A stretch of DNA of 17,074 nt from an uncultured Bacilli bacterium (lineage in GTDB: Bacteria > Bacillota_I > Bacilli_A > RF39 > UBA660), in the NCBI GenBank assembly GCA_944350405.1, contig CALVPC010000010.1:1-17074 (forward strand). The letters run 5' to 3'. A program made the position numbers and the translations under genes. Of the stretch, positions 1-7,028 are shown piece after piece; within the stretch, counting starts at the first letter, position 1, and each line of letters starts with the position of its first letter. Under the pieces are notes generated by a model that had not been told where the DNA came from, made no database searches, and was given only the letters and a program-made list of their open reading frames with translations.

Positions 1-135
1 TATTACATTACTATTTCCTATAAAATTATAGTTCCATACTGCATATGTTATTCCTACTATTAATACTAATAATAGTATTGTTATACTTGTAGTTATTATT
101 ATTTTCTTTTTACTTTTTTTGGTTTTTTCTTCCAC
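1..135 (-). CDS. N-terminal part of an exported or membrane-anchored protein with a SipW/TasA-like signal segment (runs off left edge)
   Basis: Only the first 45 codons are in the window. The start is GTG at 135..133: an in-frame TAA lies at 156..154, there is no other start codon in the frame, and an AGGTG ribosome binding site sits 5 bases upstream (145..141). The peptide begins with about ten residues rich in Lys, Thr and Ser, followed by a roughly 20-residue hydrophobic segment ending GITYAVWNYNFIGNSN. This arrangement, Lys cluster, long hydrophobic core, then a TYA-type site and a beta-strand-like start, resembles signal peptides of SipW-dependent surface proteins (TasA/CotN-like); a plain N-terminal membrane anchor is the alternative. 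The mature protein lies outside the window, so its function cannot be named. Its promoter contains a G10 tract (see 165-195), so expression may be phase variable. Confidence 0.7.
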   Translation of the reverse strand, partial: MEEKTKKSKKKIIITTSITILLLVLIVGITYAVWNYNFIGNSNVI

Positions 136-152
136 ATTATCACCTACACTAT

Positions 153-166
153 ATTACTATAGTAAT
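153..166. repeat. 14-bp perfect palindrome over the -10/start region of the left-edge gene
   Basis: ATTACTATAGTAAT reads the same on both strands. It overlaps the last two bases of the TATAAT box and covers the predicted transcription start. It could be an operator or a short hairpin at the start of the mRNA. AT-rich palindromes also arise by chance in this genome. Confidence 0.4.
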
Positions 167-195
167 TATACCCCCCCCCCTAGGCGAAAAATCAA
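165..195 (-). promoter_or_regulatory. Promoter with a poly-G tract between -35 and -10 (candidate phase-variable promoter)
   Basis: Reading the minus strand, a -35-like TTGATT (195..190) is followed by 19 bases and then a perfect TATAAT (170..165). The last ten spacer bases are all G (180..171). Transcription would start near 158, giving a leader of about 23 nt before the GTG at 135. The spacing is 2 bp above the 17 bp optimum, so an 8-G version would have ideal spacing. The boxes and tract are seen directly; phase variation is inferred by analogy with poly-G promoter spacers such as Neisseria porA. Confidence 0.65.
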
Positions 196-245
196 GAATT
201 TTTTCTTTTCTCTTTTATACGACTTTTTGATTGTAAACAAAAATA

Positions 246-890
246 TTAATCATCTTTTTCTAATTCACTATTTTTTATTATATATATACTATTATCTTTA
301 TAAAATCCATAGAATATATTACTTATATCTGTATTTATATTATCTAATAACCAGTTAATATCTTTATCTAATAATTTTAATGTGTCGTATTCTACTTTTC
401 CTTCGACTATTACTGGTAAGGGGAATGTTTTTTCTTTTACTTTTTCTTTTTTAAATACTGATAATTTTCCACTTGTTTCTAGTATTGCATAGTCTACTTC
501 ACTTATACTTTTATAATTTTCTTCTCTTAACTGAGTTAATAGATCATCTAAATTATATCTTTGTTTTAACATTTCTTTTATCATAATTTTACCATTATTG
601 ATAATTACAGAGGGTTTTCCATCAAACATTTCTCTTACACTTTTTTTATTTAGTGATAAAAATGCCATGACTATTTGGCATAATACAAGTAATACTATTG
701 GAATAATTGCTATAAAGATACTATCTTTTGTATTATCTAGGCTAATTGCTACTAGTTCTGCTATTAATACTGATACTATTAAATCGATAATTCCTAATTG
801 TCCTACTTCTCTTTTTCCCATTACTCTGTATACAAATACTATAAAAAAATAAAAGAAGAATGTTCTAAAAATAATAGTAAAATATTCCAT
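246..890 (-). CDS. DUF421 (YetF/YcaP-family) membrane protein
   Basis: 214 residues, close to the usual length of this family. Three N-terminal hydrophobic helices (about residues 5-22, 32-50 and 57-78) contain the family-typical MGKREVGQL stretch and the following DLIVSVLIAELVAI. A soluble C-terminal domain follows, with the typical KPSVIINNGKI segment (about 93-103), an L-R-E-N run near residue 121 and a VDYAILETSGKLSVF strand region. The start is ATG at 890 with GGTG a few bases upstream. Bacillus members (YetF, YrbG, YkjA and others) are poorly characterised inner-membrane proteins, some tied to spores; no enzyme activity is established. It follows the aminopeptidase terminator by about 25 bp, so it relies either on read-through or on a weak TATACT box at 911..906. 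It has no relationship of known function with its neighbours. Confidence 0.85.
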   Translation of the reverse strand: MEYFTIIFRTFFFYFFIVFVYRVMGKREVGQLGIIDLIVSVLIAELVAISLDNTKDSIFIAIIPIVLLVLCQIVMAFLSLNKKSVREMFDGKPSVIINNGKIMIKEMLKQRYNLDDLLTQLREENYKSISEVDYAILETSGKLSVFKKEKVKEKTFPLPVIVEGKVEYDTLKLLDKDINWLLDNINTDISNIFYGFYKDNSIYIIKNSELEKDD

Positions 891-914
891 ATTATCACCA
901 GTATTAGTATATAC

Positions 915-937
915 AAAAAAATAGAGATTACTCTCTA
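915..937 (-). terminator. Intrinsic terminator of the M29 aminopeptidase gene
   Basis: On the minus strand a 6-bp stem, TAGAGA-GTAA-TCTCTA (937..922), is followed by seven T (921..915). The stem includes the TAG stop codon. The short AT-rich stem suggests incomplete termination, which would let some transcription reach the DUF421 gene. Confidence 0.65.
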
Positions 938-2035
938 CTTATTTAAATGCTTTAATTCTTCTACTACAAATATTCCGTTTTCTCTTATTAATTTATCATC
1001 AAAATAGATATTTCCTCCTCCAAAGTCTTCTCTTTGAATTAAGACCATATCCCAATGAATAGCACTTCTATTGCCATTATAAGCATCTTTATAGCATTCT
1101 CCTGGAGTAAAATGAATACTTCCAATAATTTTTTCATCAAATAATATATCTCCCATAGGATATCTAATTACTGGGTTTACTCCAATAGAAAATTCTCCAA
1201 CATATCTTGCTCCTTCATCTGTATCAAATATTTTATTTAGCTCTTCTTTGTCTTCATCACAAGTTGCTTTTACTATTTTTCCATCTTTAAATTCTAATGT
1301 TACATTGTGAAAGATATTACCTCTATAAGGGCTTGGGGTATTATATTTTATTATGCCATTTACGCTTTCTTTTACTGGTGCAGTATAGACTTCTCCATCT
1401 GGTATATTGCATTCACCACTACAAATAATTGCCGGGATATCTTTTATAGAAAAAGTGATATCTGTTCCTTTTCCAGTTAGTCTTACTTTATCTGTTTTAT
1501 CCATTAAGTCTTTTAATGGTTTTAATTCTTCATTCATTTTTTGATAGTTGCAGCACATAGCATCAAGTGAAAAATTAGTAAATTCATCGATATTCATTTT
1601 GGCTTTATTACTATCTATTTTTGATGGATAATTTAATAGGACCCATTTTCTTTCATTTACTCTTTTGTATCTAGCATCTTTTAGAGCCTCTCCTATTTTA
1701 ATAGTTTTTTCATTTGGAATTATACTACTGATATAATCTCCTTGATTACAATAGATTCTAATAAAACTATCAAATTTTTCTACTTCAAATTCTTCTAAAT
1801 CTTTTAATAATTGTATTCCTTCTTTTTTAATATCTTTTTTTATTAATGCTTCAATACTTGGTTCTACAAATTTTACATTTACATGGGCTTCTTTTTTAAT
1901 TATTTCCTTTATTAATTCTTTTACTAAAGGAAGTGGTTCAAATGTTTCACATAATATTTCTACTTTTTCATTTTTTTCTACTTTGATTGAATGATTAACT
2001 ATTGTATTAGCTAATGTTTTAATTCTATCTTCCAT
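935..2035 (-). CDS. M29-family metallo-aminopeptidase (AmpS/PepS-like)
   Basis: 366 residues, somewhat shorter than the ~410 of the classic AmpS/AmpT enzymes. These cytoplasmic metalloenzymes remove N-terminal residues from peptides and serve peptide recycling. The likely metal and active-site residues are visible in family order: Glu215 in NIPDGEVYTAP, Glu281 in VGEFSIGVNP, His308 in GSIHFTPG, Tyr315 just after it, and His327 and Asp329 in IHWDM. The N-terminal half (MEDRIKTLANTIVNHSIKV onward) matches the family's typical opening. The start is ATG at 2035 with AGGTGAG 5 bases upstream. A TATAAT box lies at 2069..2064 on the minus strand without a recognisable -35. It is monocistronic or followed by DUF421 through a leaky terminator. 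The family call is secure; substrate preference cannot be read from sequence. Confidence 0.9.
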   Translation of the reverse strand: MEDRIKTLANTIVNHSIKVEKNEKVEILCETFEPLPLVKELIKEIIKKEAHVNVKFVEPSIEALIKKDIKKEGIQLLKDLEEFEVEKFDSFIRIYCNQGDYISSIIPNEKTIKIGEALKDARYKRVNERKWVLLNYPSKIDSNKAKMNIDEFTNFSLDAMCCNYQKMNEELKPLKDLMDKTDKVRLTGKGTDITFSIKDIPAIICSGECNIPDGEVYTAPVKESVNGIIKYNTPSPYRGNIFHNVTLEFKDGKIVKATCDEDKEELNKIFDTDEGARYVGEFSIGVNPVIRYPMGDILFDEKIIGSIHFTPGECYKDAYNGNRSAIHWDMVLIQREDFGGGNIYFDDKLIRENGIFVVEELKHLNK

Positions 2036-2089
2036 ATTCTCACCTCAACTTAGTTATTAGCATATTATATATCAGAAAGGAGTTTTATT

Positions 2090-2344
2090 ATGTACTATAA
2101 TAATATTATGCCATATTATAATCCAAATATGTATAATACAGTAAATACAAGAGGTCAAATGCCCAGACAAGCTCCTCGTCCACCTAGACCTCCGATGGAC
2201 GGAGGAAATAGACCTTTTGGAGGAGGATTTTTACTTCCATTTGCTCTAGGTTTTGTATCCTCTCCATTAATATTTGGTGCTACTAGACCGCGTCCAATAT
2301 ATGGACCATATCCAGGACCATATCCTTATTACCCATACTATTAA
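2090..2344 (+). CDS. Small Pro/Tyr/Gly-rich protein of unknown function (surface- or coat-like composition)
   Basis: 84 residues with a strong ribosome binding site (AAAGGAG at 2076-2082) 7 bases before the ATG, so translation is credible despite low complexity. Three zones are visible: an Asn/Tyr/Met-rich start (1-20); a Pro/Arg/Gly-rich segment with PRPPRPP (21-45); and a hydrophobic core FLLPFALGFVSSPLIF (about 47-62) followed by a Pro/Tyr tail (YGPYPGPYPYYPYY). Small proteins with a GG-rich hydrophobic core and a PY-rich tail are common in spore-forming Bacillota, often annotated as coat- or surface-associated, but I do not recognise a named family. It is divergent from the aminopeptidase and convergent with the 396-residue gene. 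GC content is locally higher because of the Pro and Gly codons. Confidence 0.75.
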   Translation: MYYNNIMPYYNPNMYNTVNTRGQMPRQAPRPPRPPMDGGNRPFGGGFLLPFALGFVSSPLIFGATRPRPIYGPYPGPYPYYPYY

Positions 2345-2375
2345 AGATTTATTTTAAAAGTAAATCTTTTATTTT
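2343..2375 (+). terminator. Hairpin between convergent genes, probable weak terminator
   Basis: AAAGATTTA (2343-2351) and TAAATCTTT (2361-2369) form a 9-bp stem with a 9-nt loop, followed on the plus strand by TATTTTG. The left arm starts inside the TAA of the small Pro/Tyr-rich gene, and the right arm lies inside the last codons of the opposite gene. The stem is AT-rich and the T tract imperfect, so efficiency is doubtful. Confidence 0.45.
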
Positions 2376-3539
2376 GCTTATATCTAGTATATTATTATAC
2401 TCATTTACTTTACTTTTTAATAATAGTGTTTTATATACTATATCATTATATATTTTTACATTTTCTCTAAATATATTAAATAAATTAGCTTTTAATCCAT
2501 CAGTTATTGCTCTATGTTTACTATTTATAATTTCTATTATTTGGTTATTATTTTTAGAAGTTATATTAAGAGATTTTTTATATTCTAAAAATTTTTTATC
2601 AAAGCTTAGATTTATTTCAAAGATATGAGTAATTAATTCATTAAATTTTTTTACTTTGTCTTCTAATTCTTTATTATCTAATACTAATATTAAATTCATT
2701 TCATCAAATACATCTTTTATTTTTATATATAGGGTATTATTAAAGCTTTGTAAATAATCTCTTAATATATTATCATCAAATTTATTTATTCCAAATAATT
2801 TTAAATCATTTTCCATAAGAGTAATTGTATCATTTATAAGTTTAGTATTTAAATCAATATATTTATTTATATTAATATTTTCTTTTTCTTTTAATAAATT
2901 ATGTGATGTATTTATTATAAGTTTGTAATTTTTTTGTTTTATTTCATCTTTTGTATCATAAAAGTCTTTTAATAATCCATCTATAAAACTTCTGTATAAA
3001 GATAATAAATAATCTTTTTTTGTCTCAACATTATTTATTAATTCATTAGTAAAAATATTTTTATATTTATATACTATTTCATCTATTTTAGCACTATTAG
3101 AAAATAAAAGTTTGGTATATAATTGTCCAATGAATATATCAGTATTAGTAGATACTAGGGTAATTATTTTTTCATTTATATTTAAATTATTTATTAGTTC
3201 TTCTTTAAATTTTATATATAGATTATCAAGATTTTCTAAATCAGAATAAATATTAGAAGAACTTATATTTATATATTCATTAAAGAAATGACAAGATTTT
3301 TGTGCTACTTCTTTTGTGTAACTATTCATATTATTAAATATAATTATAATGTTTTTTCGATAGATAGTATTAATTAAATTTAATAGTACTACTTTATTAG
3401 ATACTAAACTAGATAGTTCACTATAAAATAGTTCTAACATTTGATCTATATAGAATGAGGATTGTTCATCTTTGTTTTTTAGAAATGACATGTAATTATC
3501 TTTTATGTTTTCAATATCTTTTTTTAAGATGTTTTCCAT
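2349..3539 (-). CDS. Hypothetical helical protein, 396 residues
   Basis: I do not recognise this protein. The frame is real: it is long and uninterrupted, and an AAGGAGG ribosome binding site lies 9 bases before the ATG at 3539. The sequence is rich in Lys, Asn, Ile, Leu, Asp and Glu, with almost no Pro or Trp and few Gly, and reads as consecutive amphipathic helices throughout. No signal peptide, clear membrane span, nucleotide-binding motif or Cys/His metal site is seen. The few longer hydrophobic runs (VVLLNLINTIYRKNIIIIF, about residues 49-67) are broken by polar residues. This suggests a cytoplasmic all-alpha, possibly coiled-coil or scaffold protein. The Asn/Lys/Ile bias matches the AT-rich genome and is not itself evidence of transfer. 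The gene is monocistronic and divergent from the sortase. Confidence 0.75.
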   Translation of the reverse strand: MENILKKDIENIKDNYMSFLKNKDEQSSFYIDQMLELFYSELSSLVSNKVVLLNLINTIYRKNIIIIFNNMNSYTKEVAQKSCHFFNEYINISSSNIYSDLENLDNLYIKFKEELINNLNINEKIITLVSTNTDIFIGQLYTKLLFSNSAKIDEIVYKYKNIFTNELINNVETKKDYLLSLYRSFIDGLLKDFYDTKDEIKQKNYKLIINTSHNLLKEKENININKYIDLNTKLINDTITLMENDLKLFGINKFDDNILRDYLQSFNNTLYIKIKDVFDEMNLILVLDNKELEDKVKKFNELITHIFEINLSFDKKFLEYKKSLNITSKNNNQIIEIINSKHRAITDGLKANLFNIFRENVKIYNDIVYKTLLLKSKVNEYNNILDISKIKDLLLK

Positions 3540-3644
3540 AATGAATATCCTCCTTATTCTATTTATATTTTATATCTTTTTTATTAAAAAAACTAGTTTA
3601 TTTTATATGTTTACATGGTAATTGTGTAAAAAAATATATATTAA

Positions 3645-3673
3645 TTTACTTTTACTTCTTTTTATTATATACT
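3645..3673 (+). promoter_or_regulatory. Promoter of the sortase gene
   Basis: TTTACT (3645-3650), a spacer of exactly 17 bp, and TATACT (3668-3673) give a good vegetative promoter. Transcription would start near 3680, only about six bases before the GGAGG at 3686-3690, so the leader is very short. This makes the TTG at 3684 an unlikely start and argues for initiation 3' of GGAGG. Confidence 0.65.
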
Positions 3674-3683
3674 TATCCTAGAA

Positions 3684-4562
3684 TTGGAGGTTGTTATTAT
3701 TAGAAATAGTTTTAATGATTTGTTTGACTATATTGATGATATTAATAAAGAAAATGAAATTACTCCTCCAAAAAAGGTTAATAAAAAACTATCTTTTTCT
3801 ATTAATATTTTAGCTATTCTTCTTTTAGTTAGTGGTGGTTATGGTATTAAATATATTATGGATCAGCAAGAGGATGTAAGAGATACTGAACTTCGTCAAG
3901 AAGAATTATTACTTAATAGTCAAAAGCAAGTTTCAGAATTAAAAAGAATAGTTCTTGAAAAAGAAGATGAAGAAAATGATGAAGAGAATAAAACTAATAC
4001 TTATAGAGATTTTTCTTTACTTTTAAAAGAAAATAGTGATACTATTGGATGGTTATATGTTCCTGGTACTGAGATTGATATGCCTATTGTTCAATCTGGA
4101 GATAATGATTATTATTTAAGTCATAATTTTGATAAAGAAAGTAGTTCTATGGGATGGGCTTTTGCAGATTATCAAAATACTTTTCCTGAGTTAAGTTCTA
4201 ATACTATTATGTATGGTCATACTTATAGAGGAACTACTATATTTAGTAATTTAAAAAATGTTTTAAATCCAGATTGGCTTAATAATTCTAATATGCATAT
4301 TATTACTTTTGATACTTTAAAAGAGAGATTAACTTTTCAAGTATTTAGTGTTTATACAATTGAAGAGACTAATGATTATTTATATATAAATTTTGAGAAT
4401 AAAGATCAGTATCAAAAATATTTAGATCGTGAAGTGAAAAGAAGTGTTAAAGATTTTGAGGTTGAAATTACTAGTAATGATAAAATTTTAACTTTGTCTA
4501 CTTGTTATATAGATGAACATCATAGACTTGTTTTACATGCCAAATTAATAGGAGCTCTTTAA
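3684..4562 (+). CDS. Class B sortase (SrtB-type cysteine transpeptidase)
   Basis: Membrane-bound transpeptidase that cleaves a sorting motif on secreted proteins and joins them to peptidoglycan or to one another. Numbered from the TTG at 3684: cytoplasmic tail (1-36), one membrane helix (about 37-58), a charged coiled-coil-like linker (60-105), then the sortase fold. Class B features are the NSDTIGWLYVPGTEIDMPIVQ opening (about 117-137), catalytic His179 in TIMYGHTYRG, catalytic Cys274 in LTLSTC, and Arg281 in HHRLVLHA; all three catalytic residues are intact. The start is problematic: TTG 3684 overlaps the ribosome binding site GGAGG (3686-3690), and the codon at the normal distance is ATT (3696 or 3699), with no in-frame ATG until codon 59, inside the membrane helix. 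No substrate with a sorting signal is visible in the window. Confidence 0.88.
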   Translation: MEVVIIRNSFNDLFDYIDDINKENEITPPKKVNKKLSFSINILAILLLVSGGYGIKYIMDQQEDVRDTELRQEELLLNSQKQVSELKRIVLEKEDEENDEENKTNTYRDFSLLLKENSDTIGWLYVPGTEIDMPIVQSGDNDYYLSHNFDKESSSMGWAFADYQNTFPELSSNTIMYGHTYRGTTIFSNLKNVLNPDWLNNSNMHIITFDTLKERLTFQVFSVYTIEETNDYLYINFENKDQYQKYLDREVKRSVKDFEVEITSNDKILTLSTCYIDEHHRLVLHAKLIGAL

Positions 4563-4572
4563 GCTCCTTTTT
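4550..4572 (+). terminator. Intrinsic terminator of the sortase gene
   Basis: AGGAGCT (4550-4556) and AGCTCCT (4562-4568) form a 7-bp stem with a CTTTA loop, followed by TTTT (4569-4572). The stem overlaps the last codons and TAA of the sortase. The opposite-strand pilin gene ends at 4574, so the hairpin may serve both, though the minus side lacks a T run. Confidence 0.75.
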
Positions 4573-4573
4573 G

Positions 4574-5014
4574 TTAGGCGGTTTTATAATATATTTGCTC
4601 ATTATTTAGTTCAGAACTTGTTGCTATTTTTGTTGTGTGAGTTTTACTGTCAAAGTTTCTACTACAAATTATGCTTGCTTTATAAGTATAATTGCCACTT
4701 GAATCTTTTGTTATTACTAAACTATTACTATTTTGTAGTAAGCATTCTCCCATATCAATATCAGGATTCATACTATACAAATCTTGTATACTTACTATTT
4801 TATCTCCAGTTTCTCCTTCGGCCCATAGGTCGATTTCATAATCTTTGTTATACATTTGTAAGTTTTCAATTAGAATGTCTTCGACTGTTTCGCCACCTTG
4901 TCTTCTACTTTCACTATAAGCTTCCATGATGTTTGGTATTGTAATTGCTCCGATTATTCCAATAATTACAATTACTAATAAAAGTTCTACTAAAGTTAGT
5001 CCTTTGTTATTCAT
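4574..5014 (-). CDS. Type IV pilin-like protein (class III prepilin leader)
   Basis: 146 residues. The N-terminus, MNNKG then LTLVELLLVIVIIGIIGAITIP, is a textbook prepilin leader: a short basic leader, cleavage after Gly5, Glu10 (Glu5 of the mature protein), and a hydrophobic helix to about residue 27. The globular part carries two cysteines (Cys91, Cys117) that could form a disulfide. Such proteins are processed by a prepilin peptidase and assembled into type IV pili, competence pili or related filaments. No peptidase, assembly ATPase or platform protein is in the window, so it is an isolated (pseudo)pilin. The ATG at 5014 overlaps the end of ligA by 8 bp, with TAGGAGG 5 bases upstream inside ligA, which indicates translational coupling. 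It is not clearly ComGC, which is usually shorter. Confidence 0.82.
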   Translation of the reverse strand: MNNKGLTLVELLLVIVIIGIIGAITIPNIMEAYSESRRQGGETVEDILIENLQMYNKDYEIDLWAEGETGDKIVSIQDLYSMNPDIDMGECLLQNSNSLVITKDSSGNYTYKASIICSRNFDSKTHTTKIATSSELNNEQIYYKTA

Positions 5015-7004
5015 GAGTACCTCCTAACATTTTTAATAATTTATCTTCATCCCATATTTCAATGCCTAATTTTACTGCTTTTTCATATTTACTTCCAGGT
5101 TCTTGTCCTACTACTACTACATCAGTGTTTTTTGATACTGAATCTACTGCATTTCCTCCACGAATTCCTATTTCTTCTTTTATTTTATCTCTTGACATGG
5201 CATTTATTGTTCCTGTTATTACAAATTTTTTATTTTTGAAATTTTCATCTTCGATTTGTTTTTTTCCTAAATAAGTCATGTTTACTCCATACATTTTTAA
5301 GTGATCAATCATATTTAGGTTTTCAGGATTTGAAAAATATTCTACGATACTTTTAGCCATTATTTCTCCTATATCATTTATTGATGTTAATTCTTCAATA
5401 CTAGTATTTTTGATGTTATCAATATTTGTATATCTTTGAGCTAGAATGAGTGCACTTTTTTCTCCAAAATGTCTTATTCCAAGGCCAAATAATAGTTTTT
5501 CAAGAGAGTTTTTTTTACTTTTTTCGATTGAATCTAATAAATTATTTATTGATTTTTCACCAAAGCCTTCGAGGCTCATTAATTCATCTTTATATTTTTT
5601 AAGATTATAGATACTTGGAATATCTGTTAAATATCCAAAATTATAATAATCTTCAATTATTCTTTCTCCTAATCCTTCAATATTCATGGCTTTTCTACTA
5701 GCAAAGTGGATTAGTTTTTCTACTTTTCTTGCATTACATAAAGGGTTAGGACAATAGTGATTAGCTTCTCCTTCTAATCTAATAAGTTTAGATGAACACA
5801 CTGGGCATTTTTCTATCATATGAAATTTAGGAAGTTTTTCTTCTCTTCTATCTAATTCTACTTTTACTACTTCTGGTATAACGTCTCCGGCTTTTTGAAT
5901 TACTACTATGTCCCCAATTCTGATATCTTTGGATAGTACATAATCTTCATTATGAAGTGTTGCTTTTCTTACTGTGGATCCAGCGACTTTAACTGGTTCT
6001 AAAATAGCGTTAGGAGTTATTTTTCCAGTTCTTCCTACAGTAAACTTGATATCTATTAATTTTGTAGTTACTTTAGTTGCGGGAAATTTATAAGCTGTAG
6101 CCCATTTGGGACTTCTTGCTGTGTATCCAAGTGCTTCTTGGATCATTATGTCATTTACTTTTATTACAATTCCATCAATGTCATATGCTAATTTTTCTCT
6201 TTCTTCACTTATTTCGTTTATAAAGGATATAATTTCATTAGCGTTTTTGCATATTCTTCTTTTTGAATTTACTCTAAAGCCTAAACTTTCCATATATTTC
6301 ATAGCATCTTCATGTGTATATAATCCATAATCTAATGGATTAGGCAAATGATATATGAAATTATTTAGTTTTCTTTCTGCGGCGATGCTTGAATCTAGTT
6401 GTCTTACACTACCACTTGCTAAGTTACGACAATTTTGAAATAGTTCTAATCCTTGTTTTTTTCTTTCTTCATTTACACGAATAAATTCTTTTTTATCTAT
6501 GTATATTTCTCCACGTACTTCAATATCAATATTTTTAGTAAGTTTTAAGGGAATTGCTTTAATGGTTTTTACATTGTGAGTTATGTCTTCTCCTACTTTA
6601 CCATCTCCTCTAGTAAGTCCTCTTTCTAAGATACCATTTTTATATATTAAACTAATGGCTAATCCATCTATTTTTAGTTCACATACATATTCTGGATTAT
6701 AGCCTTCTTTTCTTATTCTTTCATCAAATTTTATAATTTCATCTTCATTAAAAACATTACTTAATGATAACATTGGTTTTTCATGAGCAACTTTAGTAAA
6801 ATTTGATAGAACAACAGATCCTACTCTTTCTGTGGGAGAAATAGGACTTTTATATTCTGGATATTTTTCTTCTAGACTTATAAGTTCTTGCATTAATCTA
6901 TCATATTCACTATCACTTACACTTGGTTTATCTAAAATATAGTACTCATAATTATATTTATTTAATAATTCAATAAGTTCATCTATTCTATTTTTTGGAT
7001 TCAT
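5007..7004 (-). CDS. ligA: NAD+-dependent DNA ligase
   Basis: 665 residues, normal family length. It seals nicks in replication and repair using NAD+. Domains in order: Ia NAD-binding helices (about 1-65); adenylation domain with catalytic Lys111 in CELKIDGLA, the TRGDGKVGEDITHN motif (131-144), EVRGEIY (162-168) and IDGIVIKVN (276-284); OB fold with KFTVGRTGKITP (near 320-331) and KAGDVIPEVV (371-380); four-cysteine zinc finger (Cys400, Cys403, Cys418, Cys423); helix-hairpin-helix region; and C-terminal BRCT domain (from about 587: NKKFVITGT...GIRGGNAVDSVSKNTDVVVVG). The start ATG at 7004 has a modest AGGTAGGG site nearby and a clear promoter. One deviation is NCRNLASGS (191-199) where most LigA proteins have NPRNAAAGS. 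The pilin gene is coupled to its 3' end. Confidence 0.97.
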   Translation of the reverse strand: MNPKNRIDELIELLNKYNYEYYILDKPSVSDSEYDRLMQELISLEEKYPEYKSPISPTERVGSVVLSNFTKVAHEKPMLSLSNVFNEDEIIKFDERIRKEGYNPEYVCELKIDGLAISLIYKNGILERGLTRGDGKVGEDITHNVKTIKAIPLKLTKNIDIEVRGEIYIDKKEFIRVNEERKKQGLELFQNCRNLASGSVRQLDSSIAAERKLNNFIYHLPNPLDYGLYTHEDAMKYMESLGFRVNSKRRICKNANEIISFINEISEEREKLAYDIDGIVIKVNDIMIQEALGYTARSPKWATAYKFPATKVTTKLIDIKFTVGRTGKITPNAILEPVKVAGSTVRKATLHNEDYVLSKDIRIGDIVVIQKAGDVIPEVVKVELDRREEKLPKFHMIEKCPVCSSKLIRLEGEANHYCPNPLCNARKVEKLIHFASRKAMNIEGLGERIIEDYYNFGYLTDIPSIYNLKKYKDELMSLEGFGEKSINNLLDSIEKSKKNSLEKLLFGLGIRHFGEKSALILAQRYTNIDNIKNTSIEELTSINDIGEIMAKSIVEYFSNPENLNMIDHLKMYGVNMTYLGKKQIEDENFKNKKFVITGTINAMSRDKIKEEIGIRGGNAVDSVSKNTDVVVVGQEPGSKYEKAVKLGIEIWDEDKLLKMLGGTHE

Positions 7005-7028
7005 GTTATCCCTACCTTTTTCTATTTA

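Noticed and set aside
119..358. Open plus-strand frame antisense to the DUF421 3' end and across the C10 tract
   Set aside because: Low-complexity Tyr/Leu/Ile composition, no ribosome binding site, and it overlaps a well-supported minus-strand gene and promoter.
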